Positions 1 through 11,687 of a DNA stretch of 64,000 nt are shown here, piece after piece. The notes beneath the pieces were generated by a model that was not told the origin of the DNA, ran no database searches, and saw only the letters and a program-made list of their open reading frames with translations. Within the stretch, counting starts at the first letter, position 1, and the number at the start of each line of letters is the position of its first letter. This DNA is from Dentipellis sp. KUC8613 (lineage: Eukaryota; Basidiomycota; Agaricomycetes; Russulales; Hericiaceae). Both the position numbers and the translations under genes were made by a program. Location: positions 62,001-126,000 of the forward strand of contig NSJX01000032.1 in assembly GCA_002286715.1 (NCBI GenBank), in the 5' to 3' direction.

Positions 1-2
1 AC

Positions 3-355
3 AACAAGGCGCTTCGCTCCCACCACGCCCACGCGCGCATGCCGTCGCCGCGCCCGTCGTTTGACACTGCGCAGTCGTCCGGCTCTGGGCAGCCAGAGTC
101 GGAACAGGAGCATGAGAACGACGAGGAGGGGCACGAGCAAGAGCAGCCGCGCAGGTCTGTCCTTGGCGTGCGACTGGTGAGGTCGGACGAGAGCTGCCAT
201 TTCAGCGGGGACGAGGACGAGCAGCCCGCGGTGAGCACCTGTTGTAAATGCGTGGTGAATGTGGCTAACAAAGTATGTGTCAGGAGGCCGCACCTTCCCA
301 GCAACCGCCGCAGATACAGAGCGTCGGATCTATCTCACGCAGCTGGGGAGACTGA
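3..355 (+). CDS. 3' end of an unidentified gene (partial, enters from the left edge)
   Basis: The reading frame is open from the first bases of the window, so the start lies upstream. It runs to a GTGAGC donor after base 230, and an AG acceptor before 284 continues the same phase to a TGA at 353-355. The visible 99 or so residues are Ser-, Glu- and Gln-rich and strongly acidic (several EHE, EDE and DED patches), ending in GSISRSWGD. It looks like a disordered C-terminal tail. No domain is recognised and no function is proposed. The splice is supported by phase and by the tail remaining compositionally uniform across the intron. Confidence 0.6.
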
Positions 356-2552
356 TCGTGAGCACTACGCTGCTCCCGACTCCGCTTTGCCCGTGCCCTG
401 CGCCTGATACCCCTTCGCGTCTGAACTCGCAAAATGCGCGTGATATCTGACCTACAACTTTCACCTGCAGCATGCCCAGGCATCTGCTTTTGCTTCTCTT
501 TCTCCGCACAACTATCCGCATAATTTCTATAGCCTACTACACCTCAACATGATCCCTACGACCAACGAATCGACATAGCAGCAACCAACGGACATGCGAT
601 CTGCACAGCGCTTTCACCTGTATCTCCATATTCCGCTTTTCATTCATTTGCCCATTGCATAAAGTTACGTTACGCGATACGGTTTACTCCGGTTCAGCTT
701 GGGTGAAGAATTCGAAGGATAAGACATGTATGCACTTTTAGGTATTTGCGAGCAAGAAGCTACTCTTCTTCTTCCATCCTGGACGCCATCGACGTCGGAG
801 CCGCGCGACATGTGTCGCTGACGAATGGGATGGGATACGGGGTTCTGGCCACCCGCACGGCTCGGGGACGCATCCGGCCCTCGCGCGCATGGCGAGCCTG
901 GAGTCAAGAATCAAGCCGTCCATGCATGCAGGCCAGACAGGATCAATGCGCACAGCAAATTGCAGCTCAAACGCCCACCGGGCTTCGACTTCGACTCATA
1001 TCAGATCAGCCTGCGACACTCCTCGCAGAACAGAGTCAGGGCGGCACGACCCAGGTGATAAGAGATAAGTGCCCTGTGGAGTGCGGCAGCGTCGGGAGGA
1101 CAGTGACAGGTAGGCGCGCACGGGCACATGTACTGCTACATGGGATGGCCGGATGGGTTTGCGGTGGTGCCGGGTGTGCAAGCACGCTGGGGAGGAGCGA
1201 CGGCGTGTCCCGTGGGCGGAGGAGCGCGCCGCGGGGTCCGGGATCCGGCGGGCGCTGGCCGCGGAGAAGCAGAAAATCGAAAGTCCTGCTGCTCGCGGGC
1301 GGCGAGGATGTCGCGCGCGCAGCGCTCGGGCAGCCCGGCAGATCGTCTCGCGCCGCCTGCAGAACGTGCGCACGATTTTGGCCGCGCCGTCGTGCACCGT
1401 ATGTGGGTGCCGCGCCGCCTGCCCGGGATGCGAGGAGGAAGCCGTGCGGTATGTATGGAGAGCGAGAGCCATCCGAAGGTGATAGTTGGGCGATAGTGTA
1501 TCTAAATGCGCGCGTGTAGAGCGCACCAGCCTGACCTCGGACCGCGTCAAGACTAGACGCAGAAGACAGCGTACAAGAATGCTGGTGAATCGGGGTGCAG
1601 AAATTTGCGTGGCACGAGGAAGAGGGGGCGCACTGGTGATGCAGAGATGATGCGATCGCATGGAAGATGTGCGTCATGTATGGGAGGTCCAGGAAGGACT
1701 GAGGGAAGACGCGATGCAGAGAAGAAAGACGCAAATATGTCCAGGGGAACAGCTGGACGTCAGGATGGCGTGCGATGGATGTGCTGCTCTTCCAGCTTCA
1801 GTCGCAGCGCTGGCGGCGAGCACCGAAAGCGAGGCGGCGGGTCGGCGGCTGCTAGCATGTGGCCTCTTCCGCGACAGCTTGCACGTGGGGAAGGCCAATA
1901 GCGTTGTACCGTTTGCAGAGTCAGACACAGCCCTGCCTGAGCAAGTCATATCAAGATGTATATTACCACGAACGTGCGCTAAAGATGAGAAAAGGAACAA
2001 ACGCGCATATACGGCTCGAGGCTCCAGCATCCGGACACCGAGTCCCATGGGGCGATCTCGAGCCGGAACTTCTGCCCTGCAGTTACATTTGGAAGGTTGA
2101 GCAATTTGTATTTGCCCTGGTAGAATAGTACACGCACTCGTACCTCCCAGGCCCGCGCCACCTTCCCCTGCTTCTTCCTGCCTTCTGTGGGATTGCTGAG
2201 GACGATAAGCCGATGCGAACGCTTGATGTGGTAGGTAAGCCATGATGCCGTGGCGAGGGACGAAACTTTGGATGAGTACGACTGGCCGATAGAGGAACAG
2301 TGCGTTATCAGCAACATGCGGCAGCTGGGATGCGAGCAACGCCAGAAAACCTCTGAAAACTTTAAGGTTAGAGGAAGAAGCCACGATATTCGCAGAAGCC
2401 GATGAAGCTGCGACCCTAGATACACCTTCTCGAAAGGCCGAGGCCCGTGCCGCGCTTCTCTTCCCATCTACCCGAGCTTGCGCTTTGAGTAAGGATTTTG
2501 ATTATGGTTTTTAGGTATTTTTTGGCTCCCGAACATGCTTTGGGGGGACTCG
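356..2552. other. Intergenic stretch without a supported gene
   Basis: About 2.2 kb. The part from about 1.1 to 1.5 kb is very GC-rich and open in several frames on both strands, which reflects base composition rather than coding. A minus-strand frame at 1979-2467 (with tracts such as LIVLSNPTEGRKKQGKVA) reads somewhat like protein but has no recognisable domain, no good start context and no splice partners. I see no tRNA-like or repeat structure. Confidence 0.5.
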
Positions 2553-3454
2553 TCAGAGGACCACCTGCCCGGTTCCCCGCTGGAAGAACACGGCGCCACT
2601 ATCCGTAAGGCGATACTGCAATGCGTGCGTGCGAGGGATCGGCCGCACTGATGCGAGAGACGCAGCGGATGGACACACGTGTAAGGCGAGCTATAGGAAG
2701 CAGCGATTGTCATGATTCCAGAAGTGCGATATGAAAGGCAGGGAAGGCTTACCTCGCCGCTGACGGCACCACTGCGACCACTAGAAAGAGGCATGACCTC
2801 AACTTGATAGTGACAAAGCTGGACCAAAATACGGAAGAGGTCGTCCGGTTCGTCAGGAATAGGGGTATGGTGTCGTACGAGTAGTGTCACCCCAGACTGC
2901 AGATGTCGGTGTCATTACCCCAAGAAATCATAGCGAAAGGAGAATTGTAAACACCTTTGTACAAAGTGCGATCAGGGAGCGCAAGAAGCGCGCAAGCGCC
3001 AGAGTTGGAAAACCGATCCATTCGAGTGTGGTGACATCGTCGAGAATGAGTATCAGAGATTTTGGAGAAGGCGACTCTTCAATCTGAAGACGAATGCGAC
3101 CGAAGAGTGAATGCAGGTATGTTGGTGTCGGTTCAGCTATCGCGGTCTCCTTTGCAACGTCTATGAAAGTAAAAGCGCCGTCGGTTGTCTTTTTTGTCAG
3201 ATCCAGGTTCTGTAACGCGTCATGGCATGAAGTTCAGCTAGATGAAAGTAACTAAGAATGCTTACCGATCTCGACGCGACGGTTTTCCAACGTGCCAGAG
3301 GCTCAGAAACGGAGAGGATGATAGCGCTTGTATCCTTCTTTCCTTTGAGATGCGAACCAAGTATGTTATGTAGGACGAAGTCTGCAGGAGCAGCAAGCTG
3401 ATCTGTGATGAGAATGGGCTTCCCGGGAGCTGGTAAACCTTCAGGTGGAAACAT
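2553..3454 (-). CDS. ELP6: Elongator complex protein 6 (ELP6)
   Basis: Elp6 is a RecA-like subunit of the Elp4-Elp5-Elp6 ring of Elongator, which modifies wobble uridines of tRNA (family knowledge). I read four exons: 3454-3266, 3209-2955, 2896-2753 and 2690-2553, joined in phase and giving 241 residues, close to the usual 250-270. The N-terminus has LITDQLAAPADFVLH and IILSVSEPLARWK, the Elp6 first strand-helix. DGAFTFIDV and LILILDDVTTLEWIG form the second and third strands, the last being the Walker-B-like position. The P-loop is degenerate, as normal for Elp6. The stop is TGA at 2553-2555. It is divergent from COG3, the starts lying 326 bp apart, so they may share a promoter region. Confidence 0.85.
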
Positions 3455-3780
3455 CGGGTCCCCAAAAATTGAGATGATGCCTGCAGCTGCGAACTTAATG
3501 ATATGTTGCCTGTGCTCTGTGTGTCGCAGACAATATCATTCGTGAGTGTCGGTGGTCGAAGCGATCGCGAAGAAACAAAATCCCGATTTCCTAGCTGCGA
3601 GATCACGTGGAAGATATGATTAGATCGGGCGCTGCTTAAGCGCCCACCAGGATTGTGCTATGGACGGTATACAGCTCAGACTCAGGTCTTAATTGACTAC
3701 GGCCATATAGCCAGTATATACGCGTAAGTTGGGATCACTTCAAGCATACTCGATTTTTTCAGGCCTTTGGACACTACAAC

Positions 3781-6700
3781 ATGTCGGGTATCCGATCTGG
3801 CGCCCGGCGTGCAGCTACCACCCCCGCATCACCCACTCCTCATCCCAAGCCAACTCTCACCGTCGAAGAATGGGAGGCCAAAGCACCTCTGGACGACATC
3901 GCGAATAAAAGCATTGCTGCGGTGAAAATTGCCAGCGAAACGCCTTCCCTTCCATTCAAGGTGCGCACGCTCTAGAGCCCGTCCGTTTCGTTTGTTACGA
4001 TACTGAACATCCGAAGTTTGCAGCAGAAGAGGCGGCAGGCTCTTCTTCTCGACCATCTACACCCGTATTGCGAGGCGGAAAGCTACAATCCGGCCTCGGC
4101 TCGCGACCCTCTACGCCCAACATCCCTGCATCTGCATCCGGCCTTCGCAGCCAAGTCCAGCACGCGCTGCACCCAAAACAGCCTGTCGCGACGCCTCAGC
4201 AATTCTATGACTGGTTTGCGTTGATCGACCGCTCCGTCGCACATAGTCAGGAAGCACATTTCCGCGCACATCTACTTGGCGTGGGGGATTATCTGGCGTT
4301 ATGTGATGCACTCCTCGCACGCGTCGAAGAGGTTGATGCGGAAGTTGGTGGGATGCAGGAGGGTTGGCGAAGCGTAGAGGAGGGAGGGAAGAGCCTGCAG
4401 GAAGCATGTCAGCGATTATTGGAGGAACGAGTGCGTATCTTCACTTGGTCAGGCAATTCGGTCGCGCTGACGTGGAGGGCAGGATAAATTAGTCGAGCTG
4501 CAAGAGGCCATTGGAACGCGGTTGGATTATTTCCAGGAGCTGGAGCATGCAACGCGCATGTTGAACCATCCCGGAGAGTCACTCGTGCTTCAGACGGATT
4601 TCCTGTACATGGTGGAGCGTGTCGATATCTGTATCGAATTCCTCAAAAGTCACGTACGCCTCGCTTTTTTGTCATTCTTAGTCATTCACTTAGCTTTGGT
4701 CCTGCACAGCGGCATTACAAAGAAGCTGAAGTCTACCTTCTACGATTTCAGCAATGCATGACTCGGGCGATGACCCTTATCAGGATGTTCTTTGTCGGGT
4801 CCTTGCGTGCCCTTACCCAAGACGTCTCTCGAAGGCTATCGGAAAAGGTTGGTTCCTTCTATTCTTCCTTCAGTATCAAAATAACATGGACTTTGAATAG
4901 GATGTGTCGACAACAGCCCAAATGCATCTCCTCTATACGCGCTTCACCACAGTGTCAACACAGCTAGCCCCGCTATTGGGTGAACTCGAACGGCGCGCCC
5001 GCGCATATCCAGACGAGCTCGCCGCACTTCTCGCCGAATGTCACACCGCCTATTTCAGTGCCCGTAAAAGTCTTCTCGTGGGTAGGCTCACAGAAGAAAT
5101 ACGAGGCTTGGATCCGACACGGACAGAACTTGTGGAGCTGGTCAGTTTTTCGGCACTTCTTCATTTACAAGGAGTTGATTTAAATTATCATTTGGTAGAC
5201 GCGATCTGGTTGCAGCTACCTCAAGCAGCTATGCACAGATGAGTTCAATCTTTACCGCTCTTTCTTCAGCTCAGGCGAGGATCAGCTTTAGTAAGTGTCC
5301 CCCCTGTCCGTCATCTGCTTCAGCCTGACACACTTACAGCCAATATCTGGAAAATCTCTGTGACTACCTCTATGACGACCTTCGGCCACGCATTCTCCAC
5401 GAGCCACGGCTGACCGCCCTCTGCGAAGTCTGTACGGTCCTGCAAGCCCTCATGGTCCTCGACTTGCCCACACTCGCAGACGAAGAGGAGGACAACGACG
5501 AACCCACGTTGAACTTTGACCTAGATAAACCCCGTGCGAAGGGTCTGGGGAAATTGCACATCAGTCAGCTGCTGCAGATGGTGTTGCAGGATGCCCAGAC
5601 GCGGCTCTTCTTCAAGGCGCAGTCTGTGATCCAAAGCGAGATTCGGTATTATACGCCTAAGCCGGAGGATCTCGCGTATCCTGACAAGCTCGTTGGTATG
5701 TTCCTCGCTCGATTGCTCAGTGTCACCAGTGCTAATTCGAGCTTTCAGCTGCCCGAAAACCGGCGACGGGTTACGAAATCCGCGAGAAAGAGAGCATCAG
5801 CCAGCTATTCCAGCTCTCGAGCCTGGATAAGCGAGAGACCTGGTTCCCGACGCTGTCGAAGACAGTTTGGGTTCTCTCACAGCTTCATGACTTCGTCCAG
5901 GTAGGAGCTTTCTGTCGGTCTACTTGACATTCGACGAAGCTCATGCGTAACAGCCCGCGATCTTCGATGACCTAGCGCAGGAAGCTGTCAACCTCTGCCG
6001 GCAATCACTTTCAGCAGCAGCGGATATGCTACGCGCGAAGAGTCCGTTAGACGGGCATTTGTTCCTCGTGCGGCATCTACTCATTCTCAAGGAAATGACG
6101 AGGAATCTCGATTTGGTGCAACGAGACGCGCCTAGAGGAAGCCATGATCCATACGGCGTAACCGGTACGTATGCCCTCATGCTATGAAGTTGCGAGCTAA
6201 CGATAAGGGCACATGCAGACACAGTGTCGACGTTGCTTTCCAGGACAACGGCCCTTCTCCCCAATTCAATCTTCGCATCTCTGGGCGTATCGAGGAGTGA
6301 TGACGCTCTGACAGATGTCAAGCACGTACGTCCGCCTTCATTCACATAGATACACCACTGCGGGACTAAAGCGACGATGCATCTATCCCGAAGGGCATCG
6401 ACTTGGATCTCAAAGGCGCCTGCGAGTCCGTTATCGCATATCTCGCCGACCCTATCACCACACCCCTCCGCACTTTCGTCACGCGCGTCACCACGCACCA
6501 CACGTCGCCCAATGCGCCCAGCACCCCTCTAGCTGCGCAGGAGTGGGCTGCACAGCCCGCTGCAGAAGCCCTGGAGGCCGAGTTCCGCACCGCATGCGCA
6601 CGCGACTTGCGGGCGGGAGTGGCACGCATGCGGCTGTACCTCGAGGACCGCAAGACGGTGGATGTTCTGGTGATGCACGCGCGGGACCGCGTTGAGGAGG

Positions 6701-6822
6701 AGTATGTGGGTTTCCGCGATGTTGTGTGGAATATGTATGCTGGTGGGATGCGAGAGAAGGTTTTGGATAATGAGGCGTTGAGAGGTATGCTCCGAGAGGT
6801 TTGCGAGGAGCCTGGGAAGTAG
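3781..6822 (+). CDS. COG3: Conserved oligomeric Golgi complex subunit 3 (Sec34)
   Basis: Cog3 is a lobe A subunit of the COG tether, which catches retrograde vesicles at the Golgi (family knowledge). Eleven exons join in phase: 3781-3960, 4017-4430, 4483-4653, 4710-4847, 4901-5140, 5199-5290, 5340-5695, 5749-5900, 5954-6164, 6219-6325 and 6394-6822. They give 829 residues, very close to human COG3. After a Ser/Pro-rich start, the Sec34 core begins near residue 100 (QQFYDWFALIDRSVAHS). It includes LEHATRMLNHPGESL and the helical stretch CDYLYDDLRPRILHEPRL. An acidic loop (DEEEDNDEP) sits mid-protein. The first ATG after a run of stops is used. All introns are about 50-70 bases. The neighbours ELP6, SNX3 and TRS65 are also housekeeping genes. 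Confidence 0.93.
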
Positions 6823-7181
6823 CATTGTTTTTCTGTGTCTATTTGGAATCTAAGGGAGTGTTGGATAAGATGCAGCTTCGCCATGCGACTGGATCCCTGT
6901 GGCAGTGGGCTGCGAACTTGCTGGAATAACGAGCTTATCCGCGGGGGCACCGGCTTCGGCCCAGACGAAGACGAGTACTTGAGCATGCGAACAGCCCCGG
7001 GTGCTTCCGATATTGGGATCGGTTGCGCTGAATAAGTACAGCACGACGGGTTCGACAAGATCGCATTCAATCAGTGCCAGCTCAACAACTTGGAGGCCAT
7101 GTGCTATTTCACTGCATATTGACAAGATCCTCAGGATGAAGGACAACCTGAATTGTCCAGCCGCACAGATCGATGAGTCCT
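6823..7181. other. Convergent 3' intergenic region
   Basis: About 360 bases between the stop codons of COG3 (plus) and the Gly/Ser-rich gene (minus). It should hold both 3' UTRs. No repeat, RNA gene or further coding signal is seen. Confidence 0.5.
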
Positions 7182-9534
7182 CTAGAGACCACCGACCTTC
7201 CTGCTACCCCGGCGCGCGGGTCCCCACCCACGCATGAAGAACAACATGCAAAGCATCATCAACACTATGACGGCGGCGGCCGCGCAGGGCACCGTGTGGC
7301 CAGCCGTCCTGAAGTTCAAGTGATCAAACTATGATATCGGAGCAAGTAGAGGTGAGGCGTACAGAGAATTCTGCTCGCGACCGAAAGCGGGGAGAGGCAG
7401 CGCATTGCGGCCGACACTGGTATCCAAGTCAACGCTAAGGTAGATTCAATCATTTCGAAGTATAAACTCACAGCTGACGCGGTGTGCCGCTACTGAGTGG
7501 AGCGCTTGTAGATGGAGCTGGAGTGATCGTTGCGGACGCAGACGTGGATGAAGTCGCAGCAGGCGTGAGCGATAAGGTAATATCGAAGGACTTCGTGGCT
7601 TTTGGTTTTTCTGAGCGTGAAGATGACTGTAGGGATGACGAGGCTTTGCTGTGCGCGGACGCGGAAGTGGACGCGCTTCGAGTCGTCTTCGCGCTCTTGG
7701 GAGCAGATGCTGAAACAGAGGGTGCCTCCGTCGGCTCTGGCTGAAACGACAACTCGACATCGAAGGAACCCGATGGCTTTGGCTTCTCCGACGCGGACTT
7801 GGACGCAGATTCGGACGCAGACTTGGACGCGGACTGGGAAGCCGATTTCGACGCGGAATGTGAAGCCGATGAAGAGGGCTTGGATACCGAAGACGTGGGC
7901 TTCGATGCTGAAGAGGAGGGTTTCGACGCCGATACTGATTCGGTTTTCGGATTGTCGTTATTGGGATCATCTGGAGGGGGGTCATTTCCACCGCCAGAGC
8001 CTCCTCCTCCACCAGCACCACCCCCACCCGAACCTCCACCTCCTGAACCTCCACCACCGGAGCCACCACCCCCAGATCCTCCTCCGCCAGAGCCTCCGCC
8101 AGACCCACCACCTCCGGAGCCTCCACCTCCGGAGCCTCCACCTCCGGAGCCTCCACCTCCAGAACCTCCTCCGCCAGAACCACCACCGGAACCGCCTCCG
8201 CCAGAGCCTCCTCCGCCGGACCCCCCTCCGCCGGATTTCCCACCACCGGAGCCTCCCCCACCAGATCCTCCACCTCCAGACCCACCGCCGCCAGATCCAC
8301 CACCACCGCCCGAACCCCCGCCTCCAGATCCTCCACCGCCCGAGCCTCCTCCACCAGAACCACCACCGCCCGAACCGCCCCCACTAGAACCTCCCCCACC
8401 CGAACCTCCTCCGCCCGACCCACCGCCGCTAGAACCACCGCCGCCAGAACCGCCGCCTCCAGACCCTCCTCCGCCGGATCCCCCACCACCCGAACCTCCT
8501 CCACCTGACCCCCCTCCACCGCCTGAACCGCCACCTCCAGAGCCTCCGCCACCAGAACCTCCACCTCCGGAGCCCCCTCCACCAGAGCCCCCGCCACCAG
8601 GGCCCCCTCCACCAGAACCCCCTCCGCCGGATCCTCCTCCACCTGAACCTCCTCCTCCCGATCCTCCGCCAGATGAGCCACCAGTAGGCTTCGCAGACGG
8701 TGTGGACGACGAGTGCGCACTGGTTTTTGATGGCGGAGTCGAACTGACATGTGTACTCGTCGGGTGGGTGCTCGAGGAGGCTGTCTTGGAGGCGGAGGAC
8801 GTCGATGCTGGCTTCGACGTCGGGGGCGAGCCGGAGGCAGATGTCTTGCTTGACGACTGGACGGCCGATGACGATGCTCTCGAGCTCGTCGTCGAAGACC
8901 GAGCCGACACACTCGACGTGGTAATCCGAGCCGTGGTTGTGGGGGGAGCGGCAGAATGCCGGTTGGGAGTAGACGTTGACGCTTTGCTCGTAGTAGCTGG
9001 CGCTGACGACGATGCCGAATGCGTCGTTGCAGACGCAGAACTAGTAGTCGCAGGCCGGCTCGATGTCTGCAAAGATCGGGTTGTCGGTGGGACTGAACTC
9101 GTAGTTGGCGGCGGTGCCGGCAAGCTTGAGGTCGTCGTTGGAGGCGACGATGATGCCGGTGGAGTCGACGTCGAGGTTGCACTGGGCGCGCTGCTCGAGC
9201 ACGGCGGCAGGAGGCAAGCCGCAGGCGTGAGGACGCGCGAGCCATCACCTGAGGTCGTGGGCGGGGGTGTGGGCGCCGGAGTCGAGGTCGTGCATGGCGG
9301 GAGAAGGCATGCCACGGGTGTTAGGAAATGAGAACCGTCGCCTGTGCTTACGGGTGGAGGAGCCGGGCTGGGCGTCGGCTCCTCTGGGGAGATGAGGTCT
9401 TCGAAGATATAATGAGATTCGCGTCATGATTAACGCTAGAAGGGAGAAGTACTCGTACTTTTACCGGGTGGTCGCCCCGCTGGGTCTCCGAAAAATCGGC
9501 GGTACGGCGCGTTACGAGGAACAACTGGAGCCAT
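7182..9534 (-). CDS. Ser/Thr-rich membrane protein with a long natural GGGGS-type linker
   Basis: Four exons join in phase: 9534-9465, 9398-7472, 7416-7363 and 7308-7182, giving about 725 residues. Order: a near-duplicated module (GDGSHFLTPVACLLPPC, then GDGSRVLTPAACLLPPC); about 170 residues rich in Ser/Thr; a tract of roughly 235 residues of GGGGS-like units; a SAS/K-rich region with two similar motifs (GSFDVELSFQPEP and KSFDITLSLTPAA). If the last two introns are spliced, the end is a hydrophobic helix (CAAAAVIVLMMLCMLFF) followed by a basic tail (RRGSRK), as in a type I membrane protein. Unspliced, the frame ends just after 7472. No signal peptide is visible at this start, so 5' exons may be missing: 9.6-10.0 kb on this strand has Thr-rich frames. 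A cell-wall or surface-stress sensor role is only a guess. Confidence 0.6.
7985..8680 (-). repeat. Coding microsatellite-like array encoding GGGGS units
   Basis: About 700 bases of 12-15 base units, on the plus strand of the form CCNCCNCCNGANCCN. On the coding strand they read as roughly 50 copies of GGGGS with occasional GGGS, GGGGGS, and single K, P or A replacements. Third bases vary widely between units, so the array is old at DNA level while the protein pattern is kept. The array stays in register with open reading throughout. Confidence 0.85.
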
Positions 9535-10659
9535 TGCTGACTATCCTCCAGGGATATGCTGAATGATGAAAATGAGTGAATGAATGGGGGGTAAAAGAAA
9601 CGAAGGAGAAAACGTTCGCCAGCGAACGCGAGTGGGGGACAAGAAATCGAAGCGAAAGAAACCCGCACCATCGTGGCGCCATGCACCATCCTTCAAGTAC
9701 AACGATGTGATGCGCGCCTGGCTATACATGTACACGGTCCTTGTTGTATATGGCAGATTGCCGCTGGTCAGCGTTTCGGTGAGTAAAGGGAACCTCTGGT
9801 GCCAGGCCGTCGTGAAGGGATCTGCCATAACAAGGTGCAATGATAGCTCACCAGCGTATACTGTTGACGTCATGGTAGTTGTATGATAGTTCCTGTAGCG
9901 GGCGGCGTTGTAAACGCGAGTACGACCGTAGAGTCGCCTCCAGTAGCGACAGCGTGAACGACAGTGGAGACAGCTGGGTAACTCACCAGCTGAAGTCTTG
10001 GATAACGCATACGCCAGTACCATTCAGAGTGTCCCATCTAGCCTATCCATGGTTTGAGAAGACATGCCGAGCGAGCAACACTGAACATGCGCAGCAGTGA
10101 TGGTTTACCATGGTCGTATTCATCATGATCAAGTGTTACTGAAAGCGATGCCAGCGTCCGTTAGTGAGCCTGCCCACACCGGCCCTTGCCGCATCTCATA
10201 AACACTGTCCGTCTTCGCTTGCAGCAAGGCTCGCGCATGGCAAGAAGCCGGCAGGCGCCGCACCCTACTGCCGTCTGTAAATGAGCAACTTGGTGGACTA
10301 GTACTGTGATGCGGAAAGGCGGCCATGGCCTTTCAGGCTCATCAACAAGTCGAAATAAAATATCAGGTGATGGGTCACTTAAACTTCTTACCACATACAC
10401 GAAGAGAATATCCTCCAACCTTGAAGCTTGAAGCTTGAAGGCCGTAGCAGTGAGGTGACTGACCAGGGCTGTCGAGTCCGTCTATGATTGAAAAACCGCG
10501 TTATTTTATGGCCCGATGAGATAAGGGCCTTATTGGTCAAATTGTGGATAAATAGTAATTCGCACATTCTGTAGTGGGATCCTCAGCCATAGTGCTTACT
10601 TACTAGTCCACCCATCGTTCTACCTCTCCTTCCCATTCTTCCTCCACTCGACTCGAATC
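9535..10659. other. Upstream region of the Gly/Ser-rich and SNX3 genes; possible unresolved 5' exons
   Basis: On the minus strand, about 9.6-10.0 kb contains two overlapping frames that read like secreted-protein sequence, one with VSTVVHAVATGGDSTVV and one with FPLLTETLTSGNLPYTT. Either could be a 5' exon of the Gly/Ser-rich gene, but I could not join them in phase with confidence. The rest, towards SNX3, is non-coding and contains TTGAAGC repeated three times at 10420-10440. Confidence 0.35.
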
Positions 10660-11379
10660 ATGACTACCGTTTCGCCGTTCGCGCGCGCGAGCGCCTTCGA
10701 CGAGCCCCGACTGCAGGGCCGGGAGCAGACAGTACGCCTCATTTTCTTCACTTGAGAGCAAACGAGTGACGGAGCGTCGGACCGCCCGCGCTGCGGTGTG
10801 TACAGATTGAGGAGATGTACAGCGTGCCCGAGAGTTTCCTGGAGATCGAGGTGCGGAACCCGCAGACGCATGGTAGGTCTCTTTGATGACGCACCGTTGT
10901 GCTCGTCTGAACGCTTGATCAGGCTTCGGTCGGAAGATGTTCACGGACTACGAGATCGTGTGCAAGGTGTGTTTTTCTGACTGCTCTTCCCTTCGCGTGC
11001 GTGTACGCTTACGCTCTCGATATCGGCGGGCTAGACAAACATTCCTGCGTTCAAGCTACGACACTCCCTCGTCCGACGGCGCTACTCTGACTTCGAAGCC
11101 TTCCGTGATATCCTCGAGCGCGAATCGACGCGCGTGAACATCCCCCCGCTCCCTGGCAAGGTCTTCACGAACCGCTTCTCCGACGAGGTCATCGAGAGCC
11201 GGCGTGAGGGCCTCGAGCGTTTCCTCAGTGTCGTGGCGGGCCATCCACTGCTCCAGGTGCGTCTGTCGCCGTTTCGCACGGAACGCTGGAGACTGATATG
11301 GCGTTGGCACCAGACGGGCAGCAAGGTACTCTGCGCATTCCTGCAAGATCCGGCCTGGGAGAAGTCACAGTGGGCGTAA
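10660..11379 (+). CDS. SNX3: Sorting nexin-3 (Snx3/Grd19), PX-domain retromer adaptor
   Basis: Snx3 binds phosphatidylinositol 3-phosphate on early endosomes and sorts cargo into the retromer pathway to the Golgi (family knowledge). Five exons join in phase: 10660-10731, 10806-10872, 10923-10966, 11035-11256 and 11314-11379, giving 156 residues; Snx3 is normally about 160. Almost the whole protein is a PX domain: [15 protein letters not shown] opens it; [14 protein letters not shown] carries the Arg-Arg-Tyr phosphoinositide motif; IPPLPGK is the Pro-rich loop. [19 protein letters not shown] is the closing helix, and FLQDPAW is the typical end. The first exon encodes only a short Ala/Arg-rich leader. 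TRS65 is convergent, with 308 bases between the two stops. Confidence 0.94.
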
Positions 11380-11687
11380 AAGCCCTACCTGCTCAGCCGT
11401 TGCTTTCCCTTAGCCCCAGTTTTCCCGATAACGACTCCGGCGCCGACACACATCTGTATCTTGCTTTCTGTTTTCCGTATGTTGTTTCATCAAGTACCCC
11501 TTCCTTCTTCCTCCGTTTCTTTTCTTGTATATATGTCTTTCTCCATACCATCGGGATGGAGTGTGTAATGGATTTTCAATTCCTACATATGCGCATTTCG
11601 TACGAAAAGGAAATCTTCAGATGATAAGTTATAAATGCCAGGTATTAGGTATCGATATCATACTACATGCACTCTCCCCTCGCTGCG

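Noticed and set aside
746..1661. Long overlapping frames on both strands near 1-1.6 kb
   Set aside because: Open because of very high GC; Arg/Ala/Pro-dominated translations in every frame and no splice structure.
7799..9331. Plus-strand 510-codon frame (acidic start, PPPPEPP repeats) and a second minus-strand frame over the same DNA
   Set aside because: Both follow from the periodic CCN/GGN composition. Only the chosen minus frame has phase-matched introns, a duplicated LLPPC module and Ser-rich flanks typical of fungal surface proteins.
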